Source of the DNA: Cepaea hortensis
Taxonomy: Eukaryota > Mollusca > Gastropoda > Stylommatophora > Helicidae
Length of the DNA: 64,000 nucleotides
NCBI GenBank assembly: GCA_963921405.1
Contig: OY992882.1
Coordinates: 128,527,212 to 128,591,211, forward strand
Direction of reading: 5' to 3'
Part shown: one piece after another, positions 45,801-58,671 of the stretch
Layout: the number at the start of each line of letters is the position of its first letter
Numbering within the stretch: the first letter of the stretch is position 1
Notes under the pieces: generated by a model
Database searches by the model: none
What the model was told of the DNA's origin: nothing
What the model saw: the letters and a program-made list of their open reading frames with translations, nothing else
Translations under genes and position numbers: made by a program

Positions 45801-47834
45801 AATAATGGGATTGTGGGAGGGCACCTTCATCTATAGATTGTGATACTACCAATGGTGGGATTGTGGGAGAAGGCCTTCATCTATAGGTTGTGATACTACT
45901 AATAATGGGATTGTGGGAGAAGGCCTTCATCTATAGGTTGTGATACTACCAATAATGGGATTGTTGGAGGGCGCCTTCATCTATAGGTTGTGATACTACT
46001 AATAATGGGATTGTGGGAGGGAGCCTTCATCTATAGGTTGTGATCCTATCAATAATGGGATTGTGGGAGAAGGCCGTCATCTATAGGTTGTGATACTACT
46101 AATAATGGGATTGTGGGAGGGAGCCTTCATCTATAGGTTGTGATACTACCATTAATGGGATTGTGGGAGGGCACCTTCATCTATAGGTTGTGATACTACC
46201 AATAATAAGATTGTGGGAGGGCACCTTCATCTATATGTTGTGATCCTACCAATAATGGGACTGTGGGAGAGCGCCTTCATCTATAGGTTGTGATACTACC
46301 AATAATGGGATTGTGTTAGAAGGCCTTCATCTATAGGTTGTGATACTACTAATAATGGGATTGTGGGAGGGAGCCTTCATCTATAGGATGTGATCCTACC
46401 AATAATGGGATTGTGTGAGGGTACCTTCATCTATAGGTTGTGATCCTACCAATAATGGGATTGTGGAAGTGTGCCTTCATCTATAGGTTGTGATACTACC
46501 AATAATGGGATTGTGGGAGGGCGCCTTCATCTATAGGTTGTGATACTACCAATAATGGGATTGTGGGAGGGCACCTTCATCTATAGGTTGTGATACTACC
46601 AATAATGGGATTGTGGGAGGGCGCCTTCATCTATAGGTTGTGATACTACCAATAATGGGATTGTGGGAGGGAGCCTTCATCTATAGGTTGTGATACTACC
46701 AATAATGGGATTGTGGGAGGGCACCTTCATCTATAGGTTGTGATACTACCAATAATGGGATTGTGGGTGGGAGCCTTCATCTATAGGTTGTGATACTACC
46801 AATAATGGGATTGTGGGAGGGCGCCTTCATCTATAGGTTGTGATACTACTAATAATGGGATTGTGGGAGGGAGCCTTCATCTATATGTTGTGATCCTACC
46901 AATAATGGGATTGTGGGAGGGCACCTTCATCTATATGTTGTGATCCTACCAATAATGGGATTGTGGGAGAGCGCCTTAATCTATAGGTTGTGATACTACC
47001 AATAATGGGATTGTGTTAGAAGGCCTTCATCTATAGGTTGTGATACTACTAATAATGGGATTGTGGGAGGGAGCCTTCATCTATAGGTTGTGATCCTACC
47101 AATAATGGGATTGTGTGAGGGCACCTTCATCTATAGGTTGTGATCCTACCAATAATGGGATTGTGGGAGGGTGCCTTCATCTATAGGTTGTGATACTACC
47201 AATAATGGGATTGTGGGAGGGCGCCTTCATCTATAGGTTGTGATACTACCAATAATGGGATTGTGGGAGGGCACCTTCATCTATAGGTTGTGATACTACC
47301 AATAATGGGATTGTGGGAGGGCACCTTCATCTATAGGTTGTGATACTACCAATAATGGGATTGTGGGAGGGCACCTTCATCTATAGGTTGTGATACTAAT
47401 AATAATGGGATTGTGGGAGAAGGCCTTCATCTATAGGTTGTGATACTACCAATGGTGGGATTGTGGGAGAAGGCCTTCATCTATAGATTGTGATACTACC
47501 AATAATGGGATTGTAGGAGGGCACCTTCATCTATAGGCTGTGATCCTACCAATAATGGGATTGTGGGAGGGCGCCTTCATCTATAGGTTGTGATCCTACC
47601 AATGATGGGATTGTGGGAGGGCGCCTTCATCTATAGGTTGTGATCCTACCAATAATGTTATTTTGGGAGAAGGCCTTCATCTATAGGTTGTGATCCTACC
47701 AATAATGGGATTGTGGGAGGGCGCCTTCATCTATAGGTTGTGATACTACTAATAATGGGATTGTGGGAGAAGGCCTTCATCTATAGGTTGTGATACTACT
47801 AATAATGGGATTGTGGGAGAATGCCTTCATCTAT
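39857..47834 (+). repeat. 50-bp satellite, block C, about 160 units
   Basis: Variant order in much of the block repeats that of the right-hand part of block A: for example TTGTAAGAGGG at 43863 and 26161, TTATTTTGGGAG at 47650 and 30058. A few whole units are gained or lost (offset 17,702 at the first marker, 17,602 at the element start). This shows a duplication of many kilobases that included the following retroelement copy. Confidence 0.97.
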
Positions 47835-48046
47835 TGTGATGTAAGTGATGTGTCATCAATGTTGTAGAGTTTTGAGATATAGTTAGATTGTCTTTGTAAA
47901 GTGAATTGTGGAAAGCAGAAAGTTTCGGAAAGAAAGTGACTTGTAATTTTGGGAAAAAAATTGTTGACTGACAACATTACGACCTACAATTACACTCAAC
48001 GCCATACAAACCTAATCAAAACTTAGTGACAAACATACACACCACA

Positions 48047-48328
48047 TCAAATAGACGCTAATTTATTTCCTCCAAAAACAAAGCAGGTCTTCTGTGCCAT
48101 CTGAAACCCTTGCCCGTAGAGGTCATTTGTGTTTTGAAGTAACGACCCTACAGTTCCTAGCCCAAATTTCAACCGTTCTTCACCGCATCCAGGACACTTG
48201 AGTATATTTTTCTTTCTATATACTTTCGGATGCAAATTTAGGCACATATTGCAAATAGAACACAATTGTAAATTGTTCACGTTACTAACAACTTGTAACA
48301 AATTGTGTGTCTGATATTTCATTTGCAT
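48047..48328 (-). CDS. Antisense zinc-ribbon-like ORF, copy 3
   Basis: Same translation as copy 1; function unknown. Confidence 0.3.
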   Translation of the reverse strand: MQMKYQTHNLLQVVSNVNNLQLCSICNMCLNLHPKVYRKKNILKCPGCGEERLKFGLGTVGSLLQNTNDLYGQGFQMAQKTCFVFGGNKLASI

Positions 48329-48336
48329 TTTCCATC

Positions 48337-49098
48337 ATGTCGTCATTAAATGATTTCATCGATATGGGGTTGAAGTTAAAGTTAACAGGTGATGTGTTAA
48401 TAAAGTGGAGTGAGAAGAAATACTCTGAATACCACGAGCGTGAAGAAAGAGCGGCTGAAAGAGCTGCCAAGCAAGTAGAGGCAGAAACAGCATTAAAGCA
48501 GGCAGAGACTGACGCAGCTTTAAAGCAAGCAGAGATAGCAGCTCAAAGTAAACAGGAAGAGCTGGAAGTGCAATTAAAAATCAAACAACTTGATACTGAG
48601 ACGGCCATAAACAAGGAGTCCAAGAAATCTGAGAGACTGGAGAAAGAAAACCAGTACAAGAAATATCAAGGTATCGTAAGACATTATACCTCGGGTGACT
48701 GCATTGCAGCCTTCACCCAAAATTTTGAGACTTTAATGGCCCATTACCAGGTCCCATTGTCTGAATGGAATATAATTTATATGAGAAGTTTATCAGGGGA
48801 GCCTCTGAAAGTCATAGAGACTATCCCCAAAGACCTCAGGAAAGATTACCATTATCTAAAATCAAAGATTATGGCACATTTTATGTTAGATGAGGCAGGT
48901 TACAGAGAACAATTCAGCAAGTTGAGCCCCAAACCGACTCAAACGTTCTCTGACTACCTCTGCTTAGTCCGAGATATATTTTCCAAATGGACTTCAGCAG
49001 CTAAAATTGATAAGAACTATAAAAAGTTAGAAGATCTTATCATCAGAGATAAAGTCATTTCATCCATTCCATCAGCATTTTCAAAATTTTTGCAATAG
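48337..49098 (+). CDS. gag: Gag-like protein, copy 3
   Basis: Same 253-residue translation as copy 1, from ATG 48337. Confidence 0.8.
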   Translation: MSSLNDFIDMGLKLKLTGDVLIKWSEKKYSEYHEREERAAERAAKQVEAETALKQAETDAALKQAEIAAQSKQEELEVQLKIKQLDTETAINKESKKSERLEKENQYKKYQGIVRHYTSGDCIAAFTQNFETLMAHYQVPLSEWNIIYMRSLSGEPLKVIETIPKDLRKDYHYLKSKIMAHFMLDEAGYREQFSKLSPKPTQTFSDYLCLVRDIFSKWTSAAKIDKNYKKLEDLIIRDKVISSIPSAFSKFLQ

Positions 49099-49099
49099 A

Positions 49100-50210
49100 A
49101 TGAATCTTTTAGATTTAGAGCCAATGGCAAACTCGGAAAATCTATTGACAGAACTGACAGACGCTAGGTTCTTTACGAAGGTAGACATGACAAAAGGTTA
49201 CTGGCAAATAGCAGTAGACGAACAGAGCAGACATCTGACAGCTTTTGCCACACCTTGGGGACTGTACGAATGGTGCAAACTTCCATTTGGGCTTGTCAAT
49301 GCCCCAGCAACATTCGTACGTATGACACGACTTCTACTAGTAGACATACCGAATATTATCTGTTACATAGACGACATTTGTGTTCACACAAAGACGATGA
49401 CAGACCACATAAAGACATTAGAACAGACATTTGAACGCATTAGACAGCACGGACTGACGGTGAAGCCTGTAAAAGTAGACATAGCCTATCAGGAAATATC
49501 CTTCTTGGGGTACAAAATATCTAATGGCTTTGTCACGACAGACGATAACATTGTGTCCAAAATACTAAAACTCTCACTTCCGACTACGAAAAAGCAAGTC
49601 AGAAGTTTGTTGGGACTTATAAATTATTATAGGCAGTTCATACCAGATTTTGCTGAACTGACCGAAGTATTTACTAACTTATTAACAAAAGATCAACCCG
49701 AGAAAATTGTAAGCAATGAATGCCTTAAATTTGCATTCCATAAAGTATTATCTTATTTCTCTGAGAATAGTTTAAAGAATCCCATTCTCAAATTGCCAAA
49801 TTCTCTTATTTTTTTTTTTTTTCAGATTACGCACAGACGCGAGCTCCGTAGCGATTGGAGCAGTTCTGTTACAGGAACATGATAACATCCTACATCCTGT
49901 ATATTACTTCTCGAGAAAATTAAAACCTAGAGAACGCTCTTGGTCGACACCGCAGTTGGAAGCCCTTGCTCTAGTTGAGGGTATAACTAAATTTTCCAGA
50001 TTCCTTCTGGGACGTCATTTTGTTGTCGAGTCTGACAGTAGTCCGTTGAGATTTATCAATTCAGGTGTACCTTCCAACCAAATGATAGCTCGCTGGTCTC
50101 TTAAACTTCAAGATTACAGCTTTGAAGTTCGACACATCGCGGGCAGAACCAACACGATTGCCGATCTTTTGTCCCGTTGTCCGACCAACCCAGTAAGCGC
50201 CAATGTCTGA
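49100..50210 (+). pseudogene. pol: RT-RNase H fragment, copy 3, frame broken at T-run
   Basis: RT with YIDD is open from 49100. With 14 T before CAG the frame runs into a third reading frame and stops at 49882. RNase H motifs continue in the correct frame to TGA at 50208-50210. Confidence 0.85.
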
Positions 50211-51563
50211 GTGCAGTGTGTAAAATACACTCAGACCAACACAGCCATGCATCAGTGAAGTTTTTTTTTCACGAAAGCTGTGTATGTCTATATGATGTGA
50301 TAGGGTTTATTCCCAATATATATAGTTTTCTTATTTTATTATTAATGTAGTGATTGTCGTGAATAATTGTGTAGTGTGTGGTAGAAAGAGAACTTTATTA
50401 ATTGTATATATTACGAAACAAGAACAGTGCCACATTCGCTCTGAACTTACCGCAAGCGAACTATCCAATTTATCCGTGGTATCTGCATTTGGAACATATC
50501 CAGTGATATTTTAACTCCGTGTGTGAAAGTGTGACCTGAACATTGACATCTACACCACTTCAGTCAATCGAAATCCAGAAGTTTTTCCAGTGAAACAACC
50601 AACACATGAACGATCAGAACTTTGCACATTCCGTTTTACTACATCAGACCGGAACAAGTGTGTTCTACAAATTTTCAACATCAGCTGTTTCGTGTGTACT
50701 TCCGGATGATTTAGAAATTTAGTTTAAAAGTAGCAGACGACAAACAAAAGCTTAAAAAGTTATAACACTTCTAAACTATTTACGATTCAATAATTTCGAA
50801 TACACAAATTGTGTATTAAGATTTTTCATTTAGTGTAATCTTAGAATCATATCTTGATTAATTTATTCATACTACAGACATTTTTTCGCTAGTATGGAGA
50901 AACATCAAGCTATGACGCTGAGAAATAGAAGAATTATTGTAAGATATTATATTTCTTAATTTTTGAAGTTATGTCCCTTTCATTTAATTGTTATTACATT
51001 ATTACACCAAGGGCGTTAATTTAAATGTATATGATGATGTGTTGTATATAAATAACCATGTTGTTGCCAGATTGTTAACACGCCAAGAAGCCATCTACTG
51101 GGCATGGTAGAGTGTTACCTACATTGCAGACCGACACAAGAACTCCTGGCCAAATGAGGTCAGAGAGTGAGCGTTGAATGCGACTGATATAAAGCCGTAT
51201 TACGGTCTTGCCAGATGTTTTTTTTTGTCTCAAAAAGCATATTATTACTTTTTTTTGAAAGGCTGCGAGGTAGTTGCTTGGGAAGCTGTTACTACCGATC
51301 TGACTGGGTCAATAATGCAATTAAAGTAATCAGCCATCGAGAGGATGAAGCTTGACTTGTGTTAAAGGTTGAACACCACATGTTTTTAGATACAATGTCC
51401 ATTTCTTATGTGTTTCTATGCCAAGATGTGTGTGTTTTTGTATTTCTACACCAATGTATATAACAGAAAGGTTGACTCTGACAGGTTAAAAATATTAACC
51501 CAGTATTGTATATAGAGTGTACATGAAAGATGACATATTTCATGAAGAAGCCGCGGGGGAGCA

Positions 51564-52083
51564 TGTCAGAGTCTAAGGTAGTGCCAGCAGAGATGCAGGG
51601 ACATCGTTACGCCCGCCAGGCGAATAGTCCCTAGCGGGGATGCTGTAACATCGTTACGCCCGCCAGGCGAGTATTAGTTACCTGCCTGCGAGGTTGCCGG
51701 CTGACGAGACAGCCAGCGGTCAGGCAAGGACAAAGCAGGACGCACGCAGGCCTCGTGAAACCACTTCAGGTGGGCAGGCGCGTTGCGAGAAATAGCCAGA
51801 CAGCTCTGGGACTCGGACTCGACTGGACGTATGATGGGAGAAAGGCTTGTGTAGTTCTGTGGCCCGAAAGTCGAGTGCTTGTACATCTTGTGAGACTGAT
51901 TGTAAGCTGTGGGTTGCTTGTAAGTGTACTGTTATAACTTATGTATTGTGATGATCATCTCTAGATCGTGATCTGTAAATAAATCCATCGAAACTTCGTG
52001 TCGTTGAGTCTCAAGTCAAATCACGTTGTATTTGTACTGTCTCACGTGTGTTAGGTTAACGAGCCAGGTTTAAGACCCTGACA
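51564..52083 (+). repeat. 3' LTR, copy 3 (520 bp)
   Basis: TGTCAG...CTGACA, same length as the other three LTRs. Confidence 0.85.
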
Positions 52084-53314
52084 AATGGAATTGTGGGAGA
52101 AGGCCTTCATCTATAGGTTGTGATACTACTAATAATGGGATTGTGGGAGGGCGCCTTCATCTATAGGTTGTGATACTACCAATAATGGGATTGTGGGAGG
52201 GCGCCTTCATCTATAGGTTGTGATACTACCAATAATGGGATTGTGGGAGGGCACCTTCATCTATAGGCTGTGATACTACCAATAATGGGAGTGTGGGAGG
52301 GCGCCTTCATCTATAGGTTGTGATACTACCAATGGTGGGATTGTGGGAGAAGGCCTTCATCTATAGGTTGTGATACTACCAATGGTGGGATTGTGGGAGA
52401 AGGCCTTCATCTATAGGTTGTGATCCTACCAATAATGGGATTGTGGGAGGGCGCCTTCATCTATAGGTTGTGATACTACCAATAATGGGATTGTGGGAGG
52501 GCGCCTTCATCTATAGGCTGTGATCCTACCAATGGTGGGATTGTGGGAGAAGGCCTTCATCTATAGGTTGTGATACTACCAATAATATGATTGTGAGAGG
52601 GCGCCTTCATCTATAGGTTGTGATCCTACCAATAATGGGATTGTGGGAGGGCACCTTCATCTATAGGTTGTGATCCTACCAATAATGGGATTGTGGGAGG
52701 GCGCCTTCATCTATAGGTTGTGATACTACCAATAATGGGATTGTGGGAGGGCACCTTCATCTATAGGTTGTGATACTACCAATAATGGGATTGTGGGAGG
52801 GCACCTTCATCTATAGGTTGTGATACTACCAATAATGGGATTGTGGGAGGGCACCTTCATCTATAGGTTGTGATACTAATAATAATGGGATTGTGGGAGA
52901 AGGCCTTCATCTATAGGTTGTGATACTACCAATGGTGGGATTGTGGGAGAAGGCCTTCATCTATAGATTGTGATACTACCAATAATGGGATTGTAGGAGG
53001 GCACCTTCATCTATAGGCTGTGATCCTACCAATAATGGGATTGTGGGAGGGCGCCTTCATCTATAGGTTGTGATCCTACCAATGATGGGATTGTGGGAGG
53101 GCGCCTTCATCTATAGGTTGTGATCCTACCAATAATGTTATTTTGGGAGAAGGCCTTCATCTATAGGTTGTGATCCTACCAATAATGGGATTGTGGGAGG
53201 GCGCCTTCATCTATAGGTTGTGATACTACTAATAATGGGATTGTGGGAGAAGGCCTTCATCTATAGGTTGTGATACTACTAATAATGGGATTGTGGGAGA
53301 AGGCCTTCATCTAT
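52084..53314 (+). repeat. 50-bp satellite, block D, about 25 units
   Basis: The first units match those right of copies 2 and 4 (including GGGAGTGTGGGAGG). The last part matches the left flank of the other copies. Confidence 0.97.
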
Positions 53315-53526
53315 TGTGATGTAAGTGATGTGTCATCAATGTTGTAGAGTTTTGAGATATAGTTAGATTGTCTTTGTAAAGTGAATTGTGGAAAGCAGAA
53401 AGTTTCGGAAAGAAAGTGACTTGTAATTTTGGGAAAAAAATTGTTGACTGACAACATTACGACCTACAATTACACTCAACGCCATACAAACCTAATCAAA
53501 ACTTAGTGACAAACATACACACCACA

Positions 53527-53808
53527 TCAAATAGACGCTAATTTATTTCCTCCAAAAACAAAGCAGGTCTTCTGTGCCATCTGAAACCCTTGCCCGTAGA
53601 GGTCATTTGTGTTTTGAAGTAACGACCCTACAGTTCCTAGCCCAAATTTCAACCGTTCTTCACCGCATCCAGGACACTTGAGTATATTTTTCTTTCTATA
53701 TACTTTCGGATGCAAATTTAGGCACATATTGCAAATAGAACACAATTGTAAATTGTTCACGTTACTAACAACTTGTAACAAATTGTGTGTCTGATATTTC
53801 ATTTGCAT
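53527..53808 (-). CDS. Antisense zinc-ribbon-like ORF, copy 4
   Basis: Same translation as copy 1; function unknown. Confidence 0.3.
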   Translation of the reverse strand: MQMKYQTHNLLQVVSNVNNLQLCSICNMCLNLHPKVYRKKNILKCPGCGEERLKFGLGTVGSLLQNTNDLYGQGFQMAQKTCFVFGGNKLASI

Positions 53809-53816
53809 TTTCCATC

Positions 53817-54578
53817 ATGTCGTCATTAAATGATTTCATCGATATGGGGTTGAAGTTAAAGTTAACAGGTGATGTGTTAATAAAGTGGAGTGAGAAGAAA
53901 TACTCTGAATACCACGAGCGTGAAGAAAGAGCGGCTGAAAGAGCTGCCAAGCAAGTAGAGGCAGAAACAGCATTAAAGCAGGCAGAGACTGACGCAGCTT
54001 TAAAGCAAGCAGAGATAGCAGCTCAAAGTAAACAGGAAGAGCTGGAAGTGCAATTAAAAATCAAACAACTTGATACTGAGACGGCCATAAACAAGGAGTC
54101 CAAGAAATCTGAGAGACTGGAGAAAGAAAACCAGTACAAGAAATATCAAGGTATCGTAAGACATTATACCTCGGGTGACTGCATTGCAGCCTTCACCCAA
54201 AATTTTGAGACTTTAATGGCCCATTACCAGGTCCCATTGTCTGAATGGAATATAATTTATATGAGAAGTTTATCAGGGGAGCCTCTGAAAGTCATAGAGA
54301 CTATCCCCAAAGACCTCAGGAAAGATTACCATTATCTAAAATCAAAGATTATGGCACATTTTATGTTAGATGAGGCAGGTTACAGAGAACAATTCAGCAA
54401 GTTGAGCCCCAAACCGACTCAAACGTTCTCTGACTACCTCTGCTTAGTCCGAGATATATTTTCCAAATGGACTTCAGCAGCTAAAATTGATAAGAACTAT
54501 AAAAAGTTAGAAGATCTTATCATCAGAGATAAAGTCATTTCATCCATTCCATCAGCATTTTCAAAATTTTTGCAATAG
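53817..54578 (+). CDS. gag: Gag-like protein, copy 4
   Basis: Same 253-residue translation as copy 1, from ATG 53817. Confidence 0.8.
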   Translation: MSSLNDFIDMGLKLKLTGDVLIKWSEKKYSEYHEREERAAERAAKQVEAETALKQAETDAALKQAEIAAQSKQEELEVQLKIKQLDTETAINKESKKSERLEKENQYKKYQGIVRHYTSGDCIAAFTQNFETLMAHYQVPLSEWNIIYMRSLSGEPLKVIETIPKDLRKDYHYLKSKIMAHFMLDEAGYREQFSKLSPKPTQTFSDYLCLVRDIFSKWTSAAKIDKNYKKLEDLIIRDKVISSIPSAFSKFLQ

Positions 54579-54579
54579 A

Positions 54580-55691
54580 ATGAATCTTTTAGATTTAGAG
54601 CCAATGGCAAACTCGGAAAATCTATTGACAGAACTGACAGACGCTAGGTTCTTTACGAAGGTAGACATGACAAAAGGTTACTGGCAAATAGCAGTAGACG
54701 AACAGAGCAGACATCTGACAGCTTTTGCCACACCTTGGGGACTGTACGAATGGTGCAAACTTCCATTTGGGCTTGTCAATGCCCCAGCAACATTCGTACG
54801 TATGACACGACTTCTACTAGTAGACATACCGAATATTATCTGTTACATAGACGACATTTGTGTTCACACAAAGACGATGACAGACCACATAAAGACATTA
54901 GAACAGACATTTGAACGCATTAGACAGCACGGACTGACGGTGAAGCCTGTAAAAGTAGACATAGCCTATCAGGAAATATCCTTCTTGGGGTACAAAATAT
55001 CTAATGGCTTTGTCACGACAGACGATAACATTGTGTCCAAAATACTAAAACTCTCACTTCCGACTACGAAAAAGCAAGTCAGAAGTTTGTTGGGACTTAT
55101 AAATTATTATAGGCAGTTCATACCAGATTTTGCTGAACTGACCGAAGTATTTACTAACTTATTAACAAAAGATCAACCCGAGAAAATTGTAAGCAATGAA
55201 TGCCTTAAATTTGCATTCCATAAAGTATTATCTTATTTCTCTGAGAATAGTTTAAAGAATCCCATTCTCAAATTGCCAAATTCTCTTATTTTTTTTTTTT
55301 TTTCAGATTACGCACAGACGCGAGCTCCGTAGCGATTGGAGCAGTTCTGTTACAGGAACATGATAACATCCTACATCCTGTATATTACTTCTCGAGAAAA
55401 TTAAAACCTAGAGAACGCTCTTGGTCGACACCGCAGTTGGAAGCCCTTGCTCTAGTTGAGGGTATAACTAAATTTTCCAGATTCCTTCTGGGACGTCATT
55501 TTGTTGTCGAGTCTGACAGTAGTCCGTTGAGATTTATCAATTCAGGTGTACCTTCCAACCAAATGATAGCTCGCTGGTCTCTTAAACTTCAAGATTACAG
55601 CTTTGAAGTTCGACACATCGCGGGCAGAACCAACACGATTGCCGATCTTTTGTCCCGTTGTCCGACCAACCCAGTAAGCGCCAATGTCTGA
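54580..55691 (+). pseudogene. pol: RT-RNase H fragment, copy 4, frame broken at T-run
   Basis: RT is open from 54580 with YIDD. 15 T then CAG gives the same wrong frame as copy 2 (stop 55332); RNase H is intact in the other frame to 55691. Confidence 0.85.
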
Positions 55692-57044
55692 GTGCAGTGT
55701 GTAAAATACACTCAGACCAACACAGCCATGCATCAGTGAAGTTTTTTTTTCACGAAAGCTGTGTATGTCTATATGATGTGATAGGGTTTATTCCCAATAT
55801 ATATAGTTTTCTTATTTTATTATTAATGTAGTGATTGTCGTGAATAATTGTGTAGTGTGTGGTAGAAAGAGAACTTTATTAATTGTATATATTACGAAAC
55901 AAGAACAGTGCCACATTCGCTCTGAACTTACCGCAAGCGAACTATCCAATTTATCCGTGGTATCTGCATTTGGAACATATCCAGTGATATTTTAACTCCG
56001 TGTGTGAAAGTGTGACCTGAACATTGACATCTACACCACTTCAGTCAATCGAAATCCAGAAGTTTTTCCAGTGAAACAACCAACACATGAACGATCAGAA
56101 CTTTGCACATTCCGTTTTACTACATCAGACCGGAACAAGTGTGTTCTACAAATTTTCAACATCAGCTGTTTCGTGTGTACTTCCGGATGATTTAGAAATT
56201 TAGTTTAAAAGTAGCAGACGACAAACAAAAGCTTAAAAAGTTATAACACTTCTAAACTATTTACGATTCAATAATTTCGAATACACAAATTGTGTATTAA
56301 GATTTTTCATTTAGTGTAATCTTAGAATCATATCTTGATTAATTTATTCATACTACAGACATTTTTTCGCTAGTATGGAGAAACATCAAGCTATGACGCT
56401 GAGAAATAGAAGAATTATTGTAAGATATTATATTTCTTAATTTTTGAAGTTATGTCCCTTTCATTTAATTGTTATTACATTATTACACCAAGGGCGTTAA
56501 TTTAAATGTATATGATGATGTGTTGTATATAAATAACCATGTTGTTGCCAGATTGTTAACACGCCAAGAAGCCATCTACTGGGCATGGTAGAGTGTTACC
56601 TACATTGCAGACCGACACAAGAACTCCTGGCCAAATGAGGTCAGAGAGTGAGCGTTGAATGCGACTGATATAAAGCCGTATTACGGTCTTGCCAGATGTT
56701 TTTTTTGTCTCAAAAAGCATATTATTACTTTTTTTTTGAAAGGCTGCGAGGTAGTTGCTTGGGAAGCTGTTACTACCGATCTGACTGGGTCAATAATGCA
56801 ATTAAAGTAATCAGCCATCGAGAGGATGAAGCTTGACTTGTGTTAAAGGTTGAACACCACATGTTTTTAGATACAATGTCCATTTCTTATGTGTTTCTAT
56901 GCCAAGATGTGTGTGTTTTTGTATTTCTACACCAATGTATATAACAGAAAGGTTGACTCTGACAGGTTAAAAATATTAACCCAGTATTGTATATAGAGTG
57001 TACATGAAAGATGACATCTTTCATGAAGAAGCCGCGGGGGAGCA

Positions 57045-57564
57045 TGTCAGAGTCTAAGGTAGTGCCAGCAGAGATGCAGGGACATCGTTACGCCCGCCAG
57101 GCGAATAGTCCCTAGCGGGGATGCTGTAACATCGTTACGCCCGCCAGGCGAGTATTAGTTACCTGCCTGCGAGGTTGCCGGCTGACGAGACAGCCAGCGG
57201 TCAGGCAAGGACAAAGCAGGACGCACGCAGGCCTCGTGAAACCACTTCAGGTGGGCAGGCGCCTTGCGAGAAATAGCCAGACAGCTCTGGGACTCGGACT
57301 CGACTGGACGTATGATGGGAGAAAGGCTTGTGTAGTTCTGTGGCCCGAAAGTCGAGTGCTTGTACATCTTGTGAGACTGATTGTAAGCTGTGGGTTGCTT
57401 GTAAGTGTACTGTTATAACTTATGTATTGTGATGATCATCTCTAGATCGTGATCTGTAAATAAATCCATCGAAACTTCGTGTCGTTGAGTCTCAAGTCAA
57501 ATCACGTTGTATTTGTACTGTCTCACGTGTGTTAGGTTAACGAGCCAGGTTTAAGACCCTGACA
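57045..57564 (+). repeat. 3' LTR, copy 4 (520 bp)
   Basis: TGTCAG...CTGACA; one private substitution noted under the element. Confidence 0.85.
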
Positions 57565-58671
57565 AATGGAATTGTGGGAGAAGGCCTTCATCTATAGGTT
57601 GTGATACTACTAATAATGGGATTGTGGGAGGGCGCCTTCATCTATAGGTTGTGATACTACCAATAATGGGATTGTGGGAGGGCGCCTTCATCTATAGGTT
57701 GTGATACTACCAATAATGGGATTGTGGGAGGGCACCTTCATCTATAGGCTGTGATACTACCAATAATGGGAGTGTGGGAGGGCGCCTTCATCTATAGGTT
57801 GTGATACTACCAATGATGGGATTGTGGGAGAAGGCCTTCATCTATAGGTTGTGATACTACCAATGGTGGGATTGTGGGAGAAGGCCTTCATCTATAGGTT
57901 GTGATCCTACCAATAATGGGATTGTGGGAGGGCGCCTTCATCTATAGGTTGTGATACTACCAATAATGGGATTGTGGGAGGGCGCCTTCATCTATAGGCT
58001 GTGATCCTACCAATGGTGGGATTGTGGGAGAAGGCCTTCATCTATAGGTTGTGATACTACCAATAATATGATTGTGAGAGGGCGCCTTCATCTATAGGTT
58101 GTGATACTACCAATGGTGGGATTGTGGGAGGGCGCCTTCATCTATAGGTTGTGATCCTACCAATAATGGGATTGTGGGAGGGCGCCTTCATCTATAGGTT
58201 GTGATACATCTAATAATGGGATTGTGGGAGGGAGCCTTCGTCTATAGGTTGTGATACTACCAATGGTGGGATTGTGGGAGGGCACCTTCATCTATAGGTT
58301 GTGATACTACTAATAATGGGATTGTGGGAGAAGGCCTTCATCTATAGGTTGTGATACTACCAATGGTGGGATTGTGGGAGAAGGCGTTCATCTATAGGTT
58401 GTGATACTACCAATGGGGGAATTGTGGGAGAGCACTTTCATCTATAGGTTGTGATACTACCAATGGTGGGATTGTGGGAGGGCACCTTCATCTATAGGTT
58501 GTGATACTACTAATAATGGGATTGTGGGAGAAGGCGTTCATCTATAGGTTGTGATACTACCAATGGTGGAATTGTGGGAGAAGGCCTTCATCTATAGGTT
58601 GTGATACTACCAATGGTGGGATTGTGGGAGGGCACTTTCATCTATAGGTTGTGATACTACCAATGGTTGGA
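57565..58671 (+). repeat. 50-bp satellite, block E, about 22 units
   Basis: Starts like the right flanks of copies 2 and 3. Towards its right end the CAATGGTGGG variant takes over, approaching the type seen in block F. Ends at GGTTGGA, where a 2.5-kb foreign sequence begins. Confidence 0.97.

Larger units (their letters stand above)
47835..52083 (+). mobile_element. Truncated LTR retroelement, copy 3
   Basis: Same junctions as copies 1, 2 and 4. T-run of 14 in pol; private change in the palindrome before the LTR (CATATTTCATG near 51534-51544). Confidence 0.9.
53315..57564 (+). mobile_element. Truncated LTR retroelement, copy 4
   Basis: Same architecture. The left-flank unit reads GAGAAGGCC where copies 1-3 have GAGAATGCC. 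T-run of 15. Private GCGCCTTGCG in the LTR (57258) where others have GCGCGTTGCG. Confidence 0.9.
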
